From a virus: a stretch of DNA of 64,000 nucleotides. The position numbers and the translations under genes are program-made. Positions 1 to 7,245 of the stretch are shown here, in pieces. Numbering within the stretch: position 1 is the first letter of the stretch; each line of letters opens with the position of its first letter. The DNA lies in IMG/VR virus record IMGVR_UViG_3300037148_000025, positions 1 through 64,000 of that record; one strand, given 5' to 3'. The notes under the pieces were generated by a model, which saw only the letters and a program-made list of their open reading frames with translations, did not search any database and was not told where the DNA came from.

Positions 1-219
1 ACAGGCTAACGTCGTGCCTTGCCCATGATGGTTTACCACCATCCACGGTCCCGGACGCGCTACAGGCTAACGTCGTGCCTTGCCCATGATGGTTTACCAC
101 CATCCACGGTCCCGGACGCGCTACAGGCTAACGTCGTGCCTTGCCCATGATGGTTTACCACCATCCACGGTCCCGGACGCGCTACAGGTCAATGTCGTGC
201 CTTGTCCATGATGGTTTAG
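1..219. repeat. 61-bp tandem repeat array, 3 full copies plus a degenerate fourth
   Basis: Three identical 61-bp units lie at 1-61, 62-122 and 123-183, and a truncated, diverged copy runs to about 219. The array probably continues left of the window. Each unit holds an inverted repeat, GATGGT-TTACC-ACCATC. A 13-bp piece of the unit (GACGCGCTACAGG) recurs near 5245 in the large control region, which suggests a shared DNA-binding or replication role. There are no unique spacers, so this is not a CRISPR array. Confidence 0.9.
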
Positions 220-224
220 GGACA

Positions 225-257
225 AAAAAGCCCGGACCCTGTAAAAGCAGTCCGGGC
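225..257 (-). terminator. Rho-independent terminator of the left minus-strand operon
   Basis: A perfect 8-bp stem, GCCCGGAC / GTCCGGGC (230-237 with 250-257), is followed on the minus strand by a T run. It lies about 40 bp past the stop of the DUF3150-type gene. Confidence 0.85.
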
Positions 258-296
258 AAGTATTCTAATGATCTCTAATAATTATTCACCTGTATT

Positions 297-1235
297 TTAA
301 TCTACTCCTCTGAATTTTCTTCCCGGAGTGATCTCGACTAGTTTGGAAAGCTTTCCGGATATATCCTCCATTTTCTCATGGATAGAGGTCTTGAAGCTTT
401 CATCTTTTTTGATCACATCCACCGATAAGTTTGGATGAATGATTTTTTGTACTTCATTCACAAGCGCATCGAGATCTGCATCATTCGTAACATTTCGCGC
501 CTTAAATGTGTCCAAAAAATCTTGTAGATTCGTGACCGTGCTGGCGAATAGACGCTTGGGCTTTCCGTCTGCATTGGGTTCGAGAGCCGTCTGCAAGTGG
601 TTTACCAGTTCAAAAAAATTCTCGCGCAGTGCTAAGACAATTCCTTCTACTGCCTGTTCGATTTTTGCCTGTGCCTTGCTCACTTCTTTTTGATATGTCT
701 CTTCATTCATGCCAGCGGGCACACTGAAAGAAAAATACTGGTATTCAAACGAGAAAAAGCTTTTCAAGCTTTGCACAGATGGGTAATCCGCCGCACTGTA
801 TAGCAGTTCCACGGAAAGTCCCAACTCGTGTGCAAGCTTTTCTAGTTCATTCTTCGCATTGTCGCACAGTGCAGGATAAGCTTCGATAAACGCATTAACC
901 AATTCGTTACGCTCGTCTATGAAAGCTTCGCATCGGTCCGTTACAGAATCTACCAGTTCACGAGACAAGAGTAGGATACCCATGTCTCCATACGGCAAAC
1001 ACACGTTGTAAAGGTATGCGCGCATCTGTCCATCGGCAGAACGTATCGCATCCAATTCTTTAGACTCTAGCAGAGTCTTCTGGATTTTCACAAGACGAGT
1101 ATTCGCAGAATTGTTAGATGCTAGCACACTGTTGGAAACCTTTTTTGTGTTACCTAGCACGTGGAAAGCAGTGCGGAGAAAAACTGTCTTGTCAATTATT
1201 TTCGTTGCGTCTGTGATTTTAGCAGTCATTTTCAT
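297..1235 (-). CDS. DUF3150-like protein
   Basis: A 312-residue soluble, mostly helical protein with no signal peptide. Its central part (reactions to look for: LPYGDMGILLLSRELV, then a run ending in VNAFIEAYPALCDNA) and a YQYFSFSVP segment resemble the DUF3150 family, which in phages and bacteria is found beside AAA+ ATPases. The family's function is unknown. It is the last gene of the operon that begins with the AAA+ ATPase at 3988 and is followed by a terminator. An AAGGA Shine-Dalgarno sits just upstream; the second ATG two codons in would have better spacing. The family call is from memory of the signature, not a search. Confidence 0.7.
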   Translation of the reverse strand: MKMTAKITDATKIIDKTVFLRTAFHVLGNTKKVSNSVLASNNSANTRLVKIQKTLLESKELDAIRSADGQMRAYLYNVCLPYGDMGILLLSRELVDSVTDRCEAFIDERNELVNAFIEAYPALCDNAKNELEKLAHELGLSVELLYSAADYPSVQSLKSFFSFEYQYFSFSVPAGMNEETYQKEVSKAQAKIEQAVEGIVLALRENFFELVNHLQTALEPNADGKPKRLFASTVTNLQDFLDTFKARNVTNDADLDALVNEVQKIIHPNLSVDVIKKDESFKTSIHEKMEDISGKLSKLVEITPGRKFRGVD

Positions 1236-1270
1236 TCATCCTTTTCTGTGCGCGTAACGCACGGGTTAGC

Positions 1271-1597
1271 TTACAAAAAATTCTCGTTTAGCCATGATAC
1301 CTCAAATTCCATAGCCAGTGACCGTGACCGAAAATCTATCGGAATGATGGGACCGTGGACAGGTGTTAGATTGATTCTCCATAGACAATGCCACGTACGC
1401 GTATACTCTGACACTCTACCGGCATCGCCAAACAATGCGCGTAACGCGTAAAAGATAACGCGCAGTGTATGGCATACCGGTTCAATGTGACTTGCGCGTT
1501 TAACAAGAGAATCGCTAGTCAAAAATCCTCTTGTCATATCGTTAACTAGAAAACGAGTCACAGCATTTTCATCAATGGTGAAAAGGTAAGTTTGCAT
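1271..1597 (-). CDS. Hypothetical protein in the AAA+/DUF1257 operon
   Basis: A 108-residue protein that I cannot assign. Its start codon overlaps the stop of the DUF2997-type gene (TAATG) and an AGGA-type site precedes it, so translational coupling is likely. The C-terminal half has a Trp/aromatic-rich stretch (TRTWHCLWRINL) and ends in an acidic helix (AMEFEVSWLNE). Its place between the DUF2997 and DUF3150 genes suggests it is part of the same complex or pathway. Confidence 0.6.
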   Translation of the reverse strand: MQTYLFTIDENAVTRFLVNDMTRGFLTSDSLVKRASHIEPVCHTLRVIFYALRALFGDAGRVSEYTRTWHCLWRINLTPVHGPIIPIDFRSRSLAMEFEVSWLNENFL

Positions 1598-1785
1598 TAC
1601 CGTCCTACTTTCACACTTGTCAGATTCGTTTCACGGTACTCGGGTTTACTGATTACTTTCGTAGTTTCCCCAATCTCCGCAAAAAGTTTAACAACGTCGT
1701 CACAGCCTTGACCGTGGAATCCTGTCAAGTCTACACTAAAAGATGCGTCTGATTCGTCGATCACAATTTTAATCATTTTCGCCAT
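1597..1785 (-). CDS. DUF2997-like small protein
   Basis: A 62-residue protein. IKIVIDESDASFSVDL followed by GFHGQGCDDVVKLFAEIG matches the DUF2997 pattern (short beta strands, then G-x-G-C and a helix). In bacteria and phages this family is typically encoded next to DUF1257 and an AAA+ ATPase, exactly as here; its molecular role is unknown. I chose the ATG at 1785, with GGAG nine bases upstream, over an upstream TTG. Confidence 0.75.
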   Translation of the reverse strand: MAKMIKIVIDESDASFSVDLTGFHGQGCDDVVKLFAEIGETTKVISKPEYRETNLTSVKVGR

Positions 1786-1789
1786 GTTC

Positions 1790-2233
1790 CTACACTCCAA
1801 GATACTGCAAGGTTATCTTGCCGTTTTTTTGAGTAGTTGAAGCTAAGCGCATACCCTTACTAGCAGCTTGCCGCATAATGCCATGCTTTGCATACGATAC
1901 TGCTAGACGCGTTAACCATGCCTTATTTGCATAATGAGAATCATACTCTGAGATTATCGCACCGTACAATCCAGTTTTTGTATCCTTGCGGAATCCAAGG
2001 TCATTCGAAGAACTGCCACTTAGGACAGAGTCAACATGCTTTCGGCGAATGATAATCTCCGCCTTATCGCCGGATGCATCAAGATACGTAGTTACGCGCC
2101 CGCAAAAATCGTACATAAGTTGAGGGTTAGTGTTACGCTCAATCTGCGCGATAGTAAAGCCCATGTCTTGCAGTGCAAGACATAACAATTCAGCATCATG
2201 AAACTGCGTTTTGTTTTCGGAATACTTACTCAC
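1790..2233 (-). CDS. DUF1257 (Ycf35-like) protein
   Basis: About 147 residues from a GTG start at 2233 with a GAGGTG site five bases upstream; the four-base overlap with the previous stop supports this start. The order N-terminal 'SKYSENKTQFHDAELLCLAL', then 'QDMGF', then a central beta segment and a C-terminal helix with YAKHGIMRQA is that of DUF1257, whose plastid and cyanobacterial members are called Ycf35. Function is unknown. It sits between a small conserved phage protein and DUF2997. Confidence 0.75.
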   Translation of the reverse strand: MSKYSENKTQFHDAELLCLALQDMGFTIAQIERNTNPQLMYDFCGRVTTYLDASGDKAEIIIRRKHVDSVLSGSSSNDLGFRKDTKTGLYGAIISEYDSHYANKAWLTRLAVSYAKHGIMRQAASKGMRLASTTQKNGKITLQYLGV

Positions 2234-2412
2234 TGTGACACCTCGTTTAGGAAAACTAAGCCCGCATCGATTAATGCTCCTGCCATGCGCCCATAGCATC
2301 CTTGTAACTGCCACACTAGACCAGAATTGACAAGATCTTGGAAAAGAGCAACTGTTTCATCCTTGTCTAATTCACCGTTTTCCCATCCTATCATAGCATC
2401 AAGTTGATTCAT
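2230..2412 (-). CDS. Small conserved phage protein (ENGEL-type)
   Basis: A 60-residue acidic protein with the pattern IGWENGELDKDETVALFQDL, then GLVWQLQGCYGRMAGALIDAG. This looks like a short protein often seen in phage genomes, possibly a small helical regulator or adaptor; no function is known to me. The start at 2412 has GGAG upstream. The stop overlaps the GTG of the DUF1257 gene by four bases. Confidence 0.7.
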   Translation of the reverse strand: MNQLDAMIGWENGELDKDETVALFQDLVNSGLVWQLQGCYGRMAGALIDAGLVFLNEVSQ

Positions 2413-2455
2413 TTTTTTTTCTCCATTCTGAGTGTACGCTGTACACTCCGCTGTC

Positions 2456-3988
2456 TTACCTGATTTTTCTTCCGCTTGTCTCTGACACTGTAGAGACACT
2501 AGACACTTGCTCAGCATACTGGTATATGCCGGGATAACTTGCCGACAAATACTTCCCGGCACAGTCACGGCGTAATCCATCGATTAGCGTACCACTCGAC
2601 TGTGACACCGGTATGACATACGTAGCAGCGTCACAAAGTGATAGCTTAAGACGGTATGCCTTAGAGCAACACTCTTCAATTTCGCGGCCTGTCCATCCGT
2701 TGTCAGATGGGAGTGTATCTGATACCGGGATACTAAAACGCTCACGATGAATTGTCCATATTGATGCACGCTCTATGTCTGTTGGCAGGTCAAAGAAGAA
2801 AATGCCGTCACGGAATCTAGAGCGCAATTCAGGAGGCAAGGCGTCAATACTATTGCACGTGCCAATGCAGAGTACCCGCTTGTCTGATACCGCGTCTACA
2901 GTAGCAATTGCAGCGCGGAGGTTGGCCCCGGACGAACCGACAAGACTTGACTGCATACCGGCAAGGTCAAACTTAATAAACGGTATGCCATACGATGCAG
3001 CGATAGCTTTCGCTATTTGCGATTTTCCTGCACCCGGTACTCCGATAAACAATGCACCCCGCATTTTTGTATCTTCCATCCAAGTCAACATATTCTGTGT
3101 TAGTTCTTGTTTCACTCCGCTTGTGTCTGTGCTACTCCCTGCATAAGCTTTTTCAATCTCGTCGATGAAGATAATGCAATGCGGTTGCTCCCTGCCTGTG
3201 AGCAAAGCTTGCATATAAGCTTTAATGGTCTGGAGTCCACCGATAGCGTCTAATGACTCTTTACCATTGGACACTGATAAACCGTTAGTCTGGTTTATCG
3301 TTTGACGTTTACGACTCCATAACTCCTCGACATTAAGACTCTTGTGTTCAATGTCAATACTCATGGCGACACTTTGTTCGGCGGGAAAGTAAGGCAGTCC
3401 AATCAAGGCGTCCACTGCCTTGAGTAATTCATCGGCGTTAGGTTCCGGTAGTTTGGCGCATTTGAACGTATCGCATACCACGTTTTCGAGTGTCTCTCTT
3501 GTCGGCAACGGTTCATCTAGCACTAACACATCATGGGATAACTCGGATGGAAGTGTAGCTCCCTGTCCACAAAGCATAACTAGCATGTTACCGTGTGCCT
3601 TGAAGTCGTTGCGAAGATTCCAGATAGCTTGAATCACGTTTGAGTCAGACCAGTGAAGATGAGTATTTGACAAGAAAATGATGCAGTCGTCTCCAATTAC
3701 AGGGACTTCTTGCACATTTTTCTTACTCACTAAGCGTAGCGCTTCGATCAAGCTTTCAGACGCTACGGGTGTAGACTCCAGCACAGAGAAAAGCGTATTC
3801 AATACGTTTTTGCTCTTGGGAGTAATGGCTTGAAAGCCATTGATACAATCCCATAAAATCAATGGTGGAATATCATCGGTGAAAAGCGAGCGAATAGCGT
3901 CTACCGTGGACTTAGAGTCAAACGTTCGCACTGCGACAAGTGGAGTTGATACTTGTCGCGCGGCTGTGAAGCTTTTCAAAAATTCCAT
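2456..3988 (-). CDS. AAA+ ATPase with rearranged motif order
   Basis: 510 residues. The N-terminal 220 or so form a degenerate ATPase-like domain (LILWDCINGF, CIIFLSNTHLHW, VLVLDEPLPTRE). In the second half, the Walker B-like FIDEIEKA segment (about residues 271-280) comes before the Walker A GVPGAGKS (about 315-322), and is followed by a sensor-1/arginine-finger stretch (TCNSIDALPPELRSRF). In ordinary AAA+ proteins Walker A comes first, so the Walker B block appears to have been moved upstream. I recall similar phage proteins, so this is likely a subfamily and not an assembly error. It heads the operon with DUF1257, DUF2997 and DUF3150 proteins. The GGAG site is 11 bases from ATG, with a palindromic site just upstream. 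Confidence 0.85.
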   Translation of the reverse strand: MEFLKSFTAARQVSTPLVAVRTFDSKSTVDAIRSLFTDDIPPLILWDCINGFQAITPKSKNVLNTLFSVLESTPVASESLIEALRLVSKKNVQEVPVIGDDCIIFLSNTHLHWSDSNVIQAIWNLRNDFKAHGNMLVMLCGQGATLPSELSHDVLVLDEPLPTRETLENVVCDTFKCAKLPEPNADELLKAVDALIGLPYFPAEQSVAMSIDIEHKSLNVEELWSRKRQTINQTNGLSVSNGKESLDAIGGLQTIKAYMQALLTGREQPHCIIFIDEIEKAYAGSSTDTSGVKQELTQNMLTWMEDTKMRGALFIGVPGAGKSQIAKAIAASYGIPFIKFDLAGMQSSLVGSSGANLRAAIATVDAVSDKRVLCIGTCNSIDALPPELRSRFRDGIFFFDLPTDIERASIWTIHRERFSIPVSDTLPSDNGWTGREIEECCSKAYRLKLSLCDAATYVIPVSQSSGTLIDGLRRDCAGKYLSASYPGIYQYAEQVSSVSTVSETSGRKIR

Positions 3989-4009
3989 TGTTCTACTCCA
4001 TTCTTCTGA

Positions 4010-4024
4010 GCGTATACGATACGC
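4010..4024. promoter_or_regulatory. 15-bp palindrome, putative operator or phage promoter element
   Basis: GCGTATACGATACGC, a perfect 6-bp inverted repeat around ACG, lies 22 bp upstream of the AAA+ ATPase start. Read on the minus strand it is followed by the gene. Related copies lie at 4222, 4338, 4863 and 5279, and looser ones near tRNAs and in the right arm. It may bind a dimeric regulator or mark a phage-specific promoter. Confidence 0.7.
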
Positions 4025-4033
4025 GGTTGATTA

Positions 4034-4195
4034 CTACAGTGAAGGAATCAACTCAAGGTGCTGGCGAAGCCATACTGCATATGTGCCATGCTTAGCGCGT
4101 AACTCGTTAGCAAGTTTAACGGCATCGGTATACCGTACGCGCTTGTTAGTTTCCTTGCCATTGACTACTACAGCGTAAAAGATTCGATTAGTCAT
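4034..4195 (-). CDS. Small hypothetical protein, 53 residues
   Basis: The reading frame starts ATG at 4195 and begins MTNRIFYAVVVNGKETNK; GAGAATGAAA provides a weak ribosome-binding site. It is basic, with a short beta-rich N-terminus and a helix (DAVKLANELRAKHG). The fold hints at a small phage regulator, but I do not recognise the family. Palindromic sites flank it on both sides. Confidence 0.55.
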   Translation of the reverse strand: MTNRIFYAVVVNGKETNKRVRYTDAVKLANELRAKHGTYAVWLRQHLELIPSL

Positions 4196-4221
4196 TTTCA
4201 TTCTCCATGATACAGGTTAGA

Positions 4222-4236
4222 GCGTATACGATACGC
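4222..4236. promoter_or_regulatory. 15-bp palindrome, second copy
   Basis: An identical copy of GCGTATACGATACGC, 27 bp upstream of the 53-residue gene. Confidence 0.7.
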
Positions 4237-4237
4237 G

Positions 4238-4324
4238 TTAGCGTTTTTGGCATCCATTCATTAGGTCTGCAATTGCAAGGATGATAAAATACAAAGTACA
4301 TCCGAAAAGAATGGGAACGATCAT
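4238..4324 (-). CDS. 28-residue membrane peptide
   Basis: MIVPILFGCTLYFIILAIAD is one hydrophobic helix, followed by a short polar tail. AAGGAG lies six bases before the ATG. The palindrome at 4338 is directly upstream. Function is unknown; the size and topology fit a small regulatory membrane peptide. Confidence 0.55.
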   Translation of the reverse strand: MIVPILFGCTLYFIILAIADLMNGCQKR

Positions 4325-4337
4325 TTTTCTCCTTCAA

Positions 4338-4352
4338 GCGTATATGATACGC
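4338..4352. promoter_or_regulatory. 15-bp palindrome, third copy (one variant base)
   Basis: GCGTATATGATACGC lies 14 bp upstream of the 28-residue peptide. Confidence 0.65.
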
Positions 4353-4361
4353 GGTTGACTG

Positions 4362-4577
4362 TTAACGGATAATGGTAATTAGTGCATCGCCCCGAAAATG
4401 GTGACAATTACCATCCACGAAAATCACGCCTAAAACGTTATCAGCGGATGGGCCGATGATGCGCTGGATTACTTCGCTATCATCTAACAGATAGTCGCCT
4501 ATCCTAAGATGATCGGCACATACGGTGCGCAATGCACTGCGACTGTGCGGAGTGTTCAGGAAACTTGCAACTGTCAC
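4362..4577 (-). CDS. Hypothetical protein, about 71 residues
   Basis: I prefer the GTG at 4577 (AGAGGA seven bases upstream) because the likely promoter (-10 at 4611-4616) would start RNA at or downstream of the alternative ATG at 4604. HLRIGDYLLDDSEVIQRI and VLGVIFVDGNCHHFRG suggest a small beta-barrel-like fold. The family is not recognised. Confidence 0.55.
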   Translation of the reverse strand: MTVASFLNTPHSRSALRTVCADHLRIGDYLLDDSEVIQRIIGPSADNVLGVIFVDGNCHHFRGDALITIIR

Positions 4578-4610
4578 TTGTGTTCCTCTCTCTCTGTCTT
4601 GCATTACCAG

Positions 4611-4639
4611 AATAGCATGTCCTCAGAATATGTTGTCAA
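4611..4639 (-). promoter_or_regulatory. Sigma70-like promoter (minus strand)
   Basis: TTGACA (4634-4639) and GCTATT (4611-4616) are separated by 17 bp on the minus strand, just upstream of the gene ending at 4362. Confidence 0.5.
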
Positions 4640-4862
4640 GAACTATTTTCATATAATAGGATACAAGGTGTTCATAGTGTTCATACCATCAAATATCTTT
4701 TAATAAAGTGTATCTGCCACGGACCATTTATATTCGCTTTTCGTTCGTTTATTCTTCGCCATTACTTCGCCTATTCTGATAGAATCGTATGTATCCTCTT
4801 TGTATTCAATAGTTTACATTCACTTTTTGATTTTTAAAATCCTCCGTGTGCTCCTGCAAGGC

Positions 4863-4877
4863 ACGTATACGATACGC
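4863..4877. promoter_or_regulatory. 15-bp palindrome, fourth copy (first base changed)
   Basis: ACGTATACGATACGC followed by GGTGAC, within the control region and not next to a gene start. Confidence 0.6.
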
Positions 4878-5063
4878 GGTGACCAAAAACGAGACAAAGG
4901 GCACAGACAAGCCATACAGAGCGATAGAGCGATATTTATACAAGAGTAAACATAGCAAGATATAAGTCTAATGTAATCATACTAATGCAAACATTTATTA
5001 CACTTCATCGAATGTTATACATTAGTAAACAGTTTTATTGATAATAAACAAGTTATGAAGTCC

Positions 5064-5108
5064 ATACCCTGGTAGGGTATCAGTTGATAGTATACCCTGG
5101 TAGGGTAT
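5064..5108. repeat. Two copies of a 17-bp palindrome
   Basis: ATACCC-TGGTA-GGGTAT occurs at 5064-5080 and 5092-5108, 28 bp apart centre to centre. Each has perfect 6-bp arms. The spacing, close to three helical turns, fits cooperative binding of a repressor or initiator. Confidence 0.75.
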
Positions 5109-5278
5109 ATATCAGGTCGTAGTCAAAAACTGCTATGCAAAAATTACATAGTCCAATGCGGCACAAAGGGACACATAGAACACACTGGTACGCTATACGC
5201 GGTCACTAATTATCGGCATAGATAAGGTGTCAGAGAGTAGATAGACGCGCTACAGGTCAAGTGCTGATCACGGTCAAT

Positions 5279-5293
5279 CGGTATACGATACGC
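5279..5293. promoter_or_regulatory. 15-bp palindrome, fifth copy (diverged left edge)
   Basis: GTATACGATACGC followed by GGTCACT. A more diverged relative, with CGCTATACGCGGTCACT, lies about 80 bp to the left. Confidence 0.55.
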
Positions 5294-5474
5294 GGTCACT
5301 AGTTGTCGCTCTATTTGTATGAGTGTATATAATCCTGTATGCGACTATCCTGTTGTCCTGCTACCCGGCATAGATGCAGTAGACCATAATGCAATAGACC
5401 AGTATGCTCCCTGTCCAATGGTTACGCTTATAGCTACGCTTATATGTATGCCGTACATAGGTTGTTAGTTGAGT

Positions 5475-5550
5475 GTTGATGGGATGAAAGTAAAGTTGAT
5501 AGGATGAATATGTTGATAGCATGAAAGTAAAGTTGATACGCTGAAAATTA
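5475..5550. repeat. Four GTTGAT iterons
   Basis: Direct repeats built on GTTGATNGGATGAAAGTAAA begin at 5475, 5495, 5512 and 5532, spaced 20, 17 and 20 bp. They look like initiator or regulator binding iterons. Confidence 0.65.
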
Positions 5551-5574
5551 GTATATACGAATATTCGCATATAC
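5551..5574. repeat. 24-bp near-perfect palindrome
   Basis: GTATAT-ACGAATATTCGC-ATATAC is symmetrical except for one pair. It directly follows the iterons, so it may be part of the same binding complex. Confidence 0.6.
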
Positions 5575-5719
5575 TTTTTCCTTTTTAAAATGTCAACATT
5601 ACCCTGTATTGTTTACATCGTGCTGTAAGCCCGGTATTTTCTACGACTTACGAGGAAGAGGAGAATTAAGAGCAAAAAGTAGGATGCACCAAAACGATAA
5701 GACCGGAATGGGCAACTAA

Positions 5720-6019
5720 TTGATTAGTAATCTGTAAGTCACTGAAAGTGCAGGTCTTAGGTCGTAACCAACCCTGCTAAACACGGATGCCGTACGGGTC
5801 TCCGCCGTACCCGCACGACTCACGGAAACGGACCCGGCATAAGCATGAACAGATATTGTTTTCAATAGTTTATATATAAGGTACTATACTACAAAAATAG
5901 GGTACCAATCTTTTTAAGAAAGGTACCCTATTCTTTTAGAGTTTATACTAATTTTAAAGGTGGTATGATAGTATAATACAGTCAGTGACTTACAAATGGC
6001 TACGCCTATTACTAATCAA
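5720..6019. other. 300-bp element bounded by a bipartite inverted repeat
   Basis: Left arm: TTGATTAGTAAT (5720-5731) plus GTAAGTCACTGA (5734-5745). Right arm: exact complements TCAGTGACTTAC (5982-5993) and ATTACTAATCAA (6008-6019). Inside are a GC-rich folded stretch (a GTACGG/CCGTAC hairpin near 5790, enclosed by GTCGT/ACGAC) and a bidirectional terminator. It could be a structured RNA closed by long-range pairing or a small non-autonomous element. No known RNA family was recognised. Confidence 0.5.
5896..5932. terminator. Bidirectional terminator
   Basis: An 11-bp perfect stem, AATAGGGTACC / GGTACCCTATT, has a T-rich tail on both strands. It separates the control region from the minus-strand genes to its right. 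Confidence 0.8.
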
Positions 6020-6644
6020 CAAGACACCGGGATAGTGGCGTATATGTTTTCATCCTTAGGCTAGCAATCTCTTCCTCCTTCTGATCGAGTTCGTGTTGCT
6101 GCTGATCTATTACGGAGACAAGACGCATAACCAACCCTGTAGACCACGGAGTAGAGTGATTCTCATGGCTGCGCCTATCTCCCGGTCTTGGTAAACTATG
6201 GGCGTAGCCATTAGGGACAGCGTCGGGGACAGCGTCGGGGGCATGGGGATGTACCTCATGATTGTCCCCAAAGAATCCTTCTTCCATTCCGGGTAACACA
6301 CCGGTACCACTTCGCACATAGACTTTCAGACCCTTGGGAGACTTAATCTCTCCGAAGTTCCTAGTGTCTTGGAGTGGGTGACAGCATGAATAGGCGGAGC
6401 CACATGTATGCTTGAGAGCGTGCAGCAATCTTGTACTCTTGCTTGTGCTCTTTTCCGAAGTTCCTGCGGAAATATTACCAGCATCCTGTCCTGACTCCGT
6501 CTGTGCTGCCCCTGTCAGTCCTGCCGCCTTCTGTCCTGACTCTGCGTGGTTCTTAAACCCTCCTGCATAACCAACCTGCACACCTGCATAAGCTGGCATA
6601 CCCGGTTGCCATGATCTCTCATAATCATTCCTACTAATTATCAT
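6012..6644 (-). CDS. Hypothetical low-complexity protein
   Basis: 210 residues with a strong AGGAGGAG site before ATG at 6644. The N-terminal half is rich in Gly, Ala, Ser and Thr; a Cys-containing middle, a His/Pro stretch and a C-terminal coiled coil (DQQQHELDQKEEEIASLRM) follow. No family is recognised. Short DNA repeats (GACAGCGTCGGG) inside it suggest recent expansion. It follows the RlpA-like gene. Confidence 0.45.
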   Translation of the reverse strand: MIISRNDYERSWQPGMPAYAGVQVGYAGGFKNHAESGQKAAGLTGAAQTESGQDAGNISAGTSEKSTSKSTRLLHALKHTCGSAYSCCHPLQDTRNFGEIKSPKGLKVYVRSGTGVLPGMEEGFFGDNHEVHPHAPDAVPDAVPNGYAHSLPRPGDRRSHENHSTPWSTGLVMRLVSVIDQQQHELDQKEEEIASLRMKTYTPLSRCLVD

Positions 6645-6654
6645 ACTTCTCCTC

Positions 6655-6688
6655 CTTCTTAGTTCTTAGTTCTTAGTTCTTAGTTCTC
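6655..6688. repeat. 7-bp microsatellite (AGTTCTT)n
   Basis: About four to five copies of AGTTCTT span the stop codon of the RlpA-like gene and the gap to the next gene. This tract could vary in length by slippage. Confidence 0.8.
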
Positions 6689-7060
6689 CCTAACTCTTTG
6701 CACAGAAACCAACCCTATCCCCTGCTCCTTCCGAAGTCCCAGAGCATTATAGGCTACTTCAGACAGATCGATGCTCCAGTTTGACTTCTTCCTATCGGTA
6801 ATCCGTACATGAATAGCCGCATGATTTTTTAGGTTCGTAATCTTAACCAGAGTCCCAAGCTTCCATCCGTTGAATGATGCTGAGTACTCGTTCCTATCAT
6901 ATGGCCTCCCATTCGCCATGATTTTTCCTTCCCTCTTTCTATTGTAGAAGGTAGCGTAGGTTGTCCCTGATGGTTTATGGACAGCATGGGGAGTAGCTTT
7001 CACTACCGATGTAGTCGGAGAAACTATTGCCAAAGCAACGTAAAGAATGTGTTCGAGCAT
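6680..7060 (-). CDS. RlpA-like double-psi beta-barrel protein
   Basis: 126 residues with a hydrophobic N-terminus that could be a signal peptide (about 1-21). The rest matches the RlpA fold: TTYATFYNRKREGK, then ANGRPYDRN, LGTLVKITNL, HVRITDRKKS and IDLSEVAYNALGL. RlpA proteins are septal lytic transglycosylases in some bacteria; phage copies are unusual. Conserved Asp residues sit at about 56 and 89. It may act in the periplasm on peptidoglycan or only bind it. A GGTAGGAAAT site precedes ATG. It forms a run with the two small genes to its right. Confidence 0.8.
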   Translation of the reverse strand: MLEHILYVALAIVSPTTSVVKATPHAVHKPSGTTYATFYNRKREGKIMANGRPYDRNEYSASFNGWKLGTLVKITNLKNHAAIHVRITDRKKSNWSIDLSEVAYNALGLRKEQGIGLVSVQRVREN

Positions 7061-7062
7061 CT

Positions 7063-7245
7063 TTATTTCCTACCTCCTTCTAGCCTTGTAATGTCCGCAA
7101 GCAGAGATTTTGAGAACTCACACAACTGGTTGAACGACGCCTCTTCTGTGTTGCCCGTCCTTTTGATCCACTCTTGCTTAAGAATCTTGGCAAACTCCTC
7201 TGAAGTTACAGATTCATAGGCAGATACAACTTGTTGTTCACTCAT
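7063..7245 (-). CDS. Small acidic helical protein
   Basis: 60 residues (begins MSEQQVVSAYESVTSEEFAK). AAGGAG lies six bases before ATG, which overlaps the previous stop as ATGA. No family is recognised. It lies two bases upstream of the RlpA-like gene, so co-translation is likely. Confidence 0.6.
   Translation of the reverse strand: MSEQQVVSAYESVTSEEFAKILKQEWIKRTGNTEEASFNQLCEFSKSLLADITRLEGGRK

Larger units (their letters stand above)
4640..5719. other. Non-coding control region, possible replication origin
   Basis: More than 1 kb of AT-rich DNA with no convincing gene. It holds two 15-bp palindrome copies (4863, 5279), a pair of ATACCC-TGGTA-GGGTAT palindromes, four GTTGAT iterons, a 24-bp palindrome at 5551 and a 13-bp match to the 61-bp repeat near 5245. 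Clustered iterons and AT richness are typical of phage origins, but no initiator gene was identified. Confidence 0.5.

Noticed and set aside
1-219. Possible CRISPR array
   Set aside because: Units are fully identical with no unique spacers and there are no cas genes.
5361-5570. 69-codon minus-strand frame in the control region
   Set aside because: It covers the iterons and palindrome, has no ribosome site and an odd Tyr/Thr-rich composition.
6110-6319. Second minus-strand frame inside the 6012-6644 gene
   Set aside because: No ribosome site; the outer frame has a strong one.
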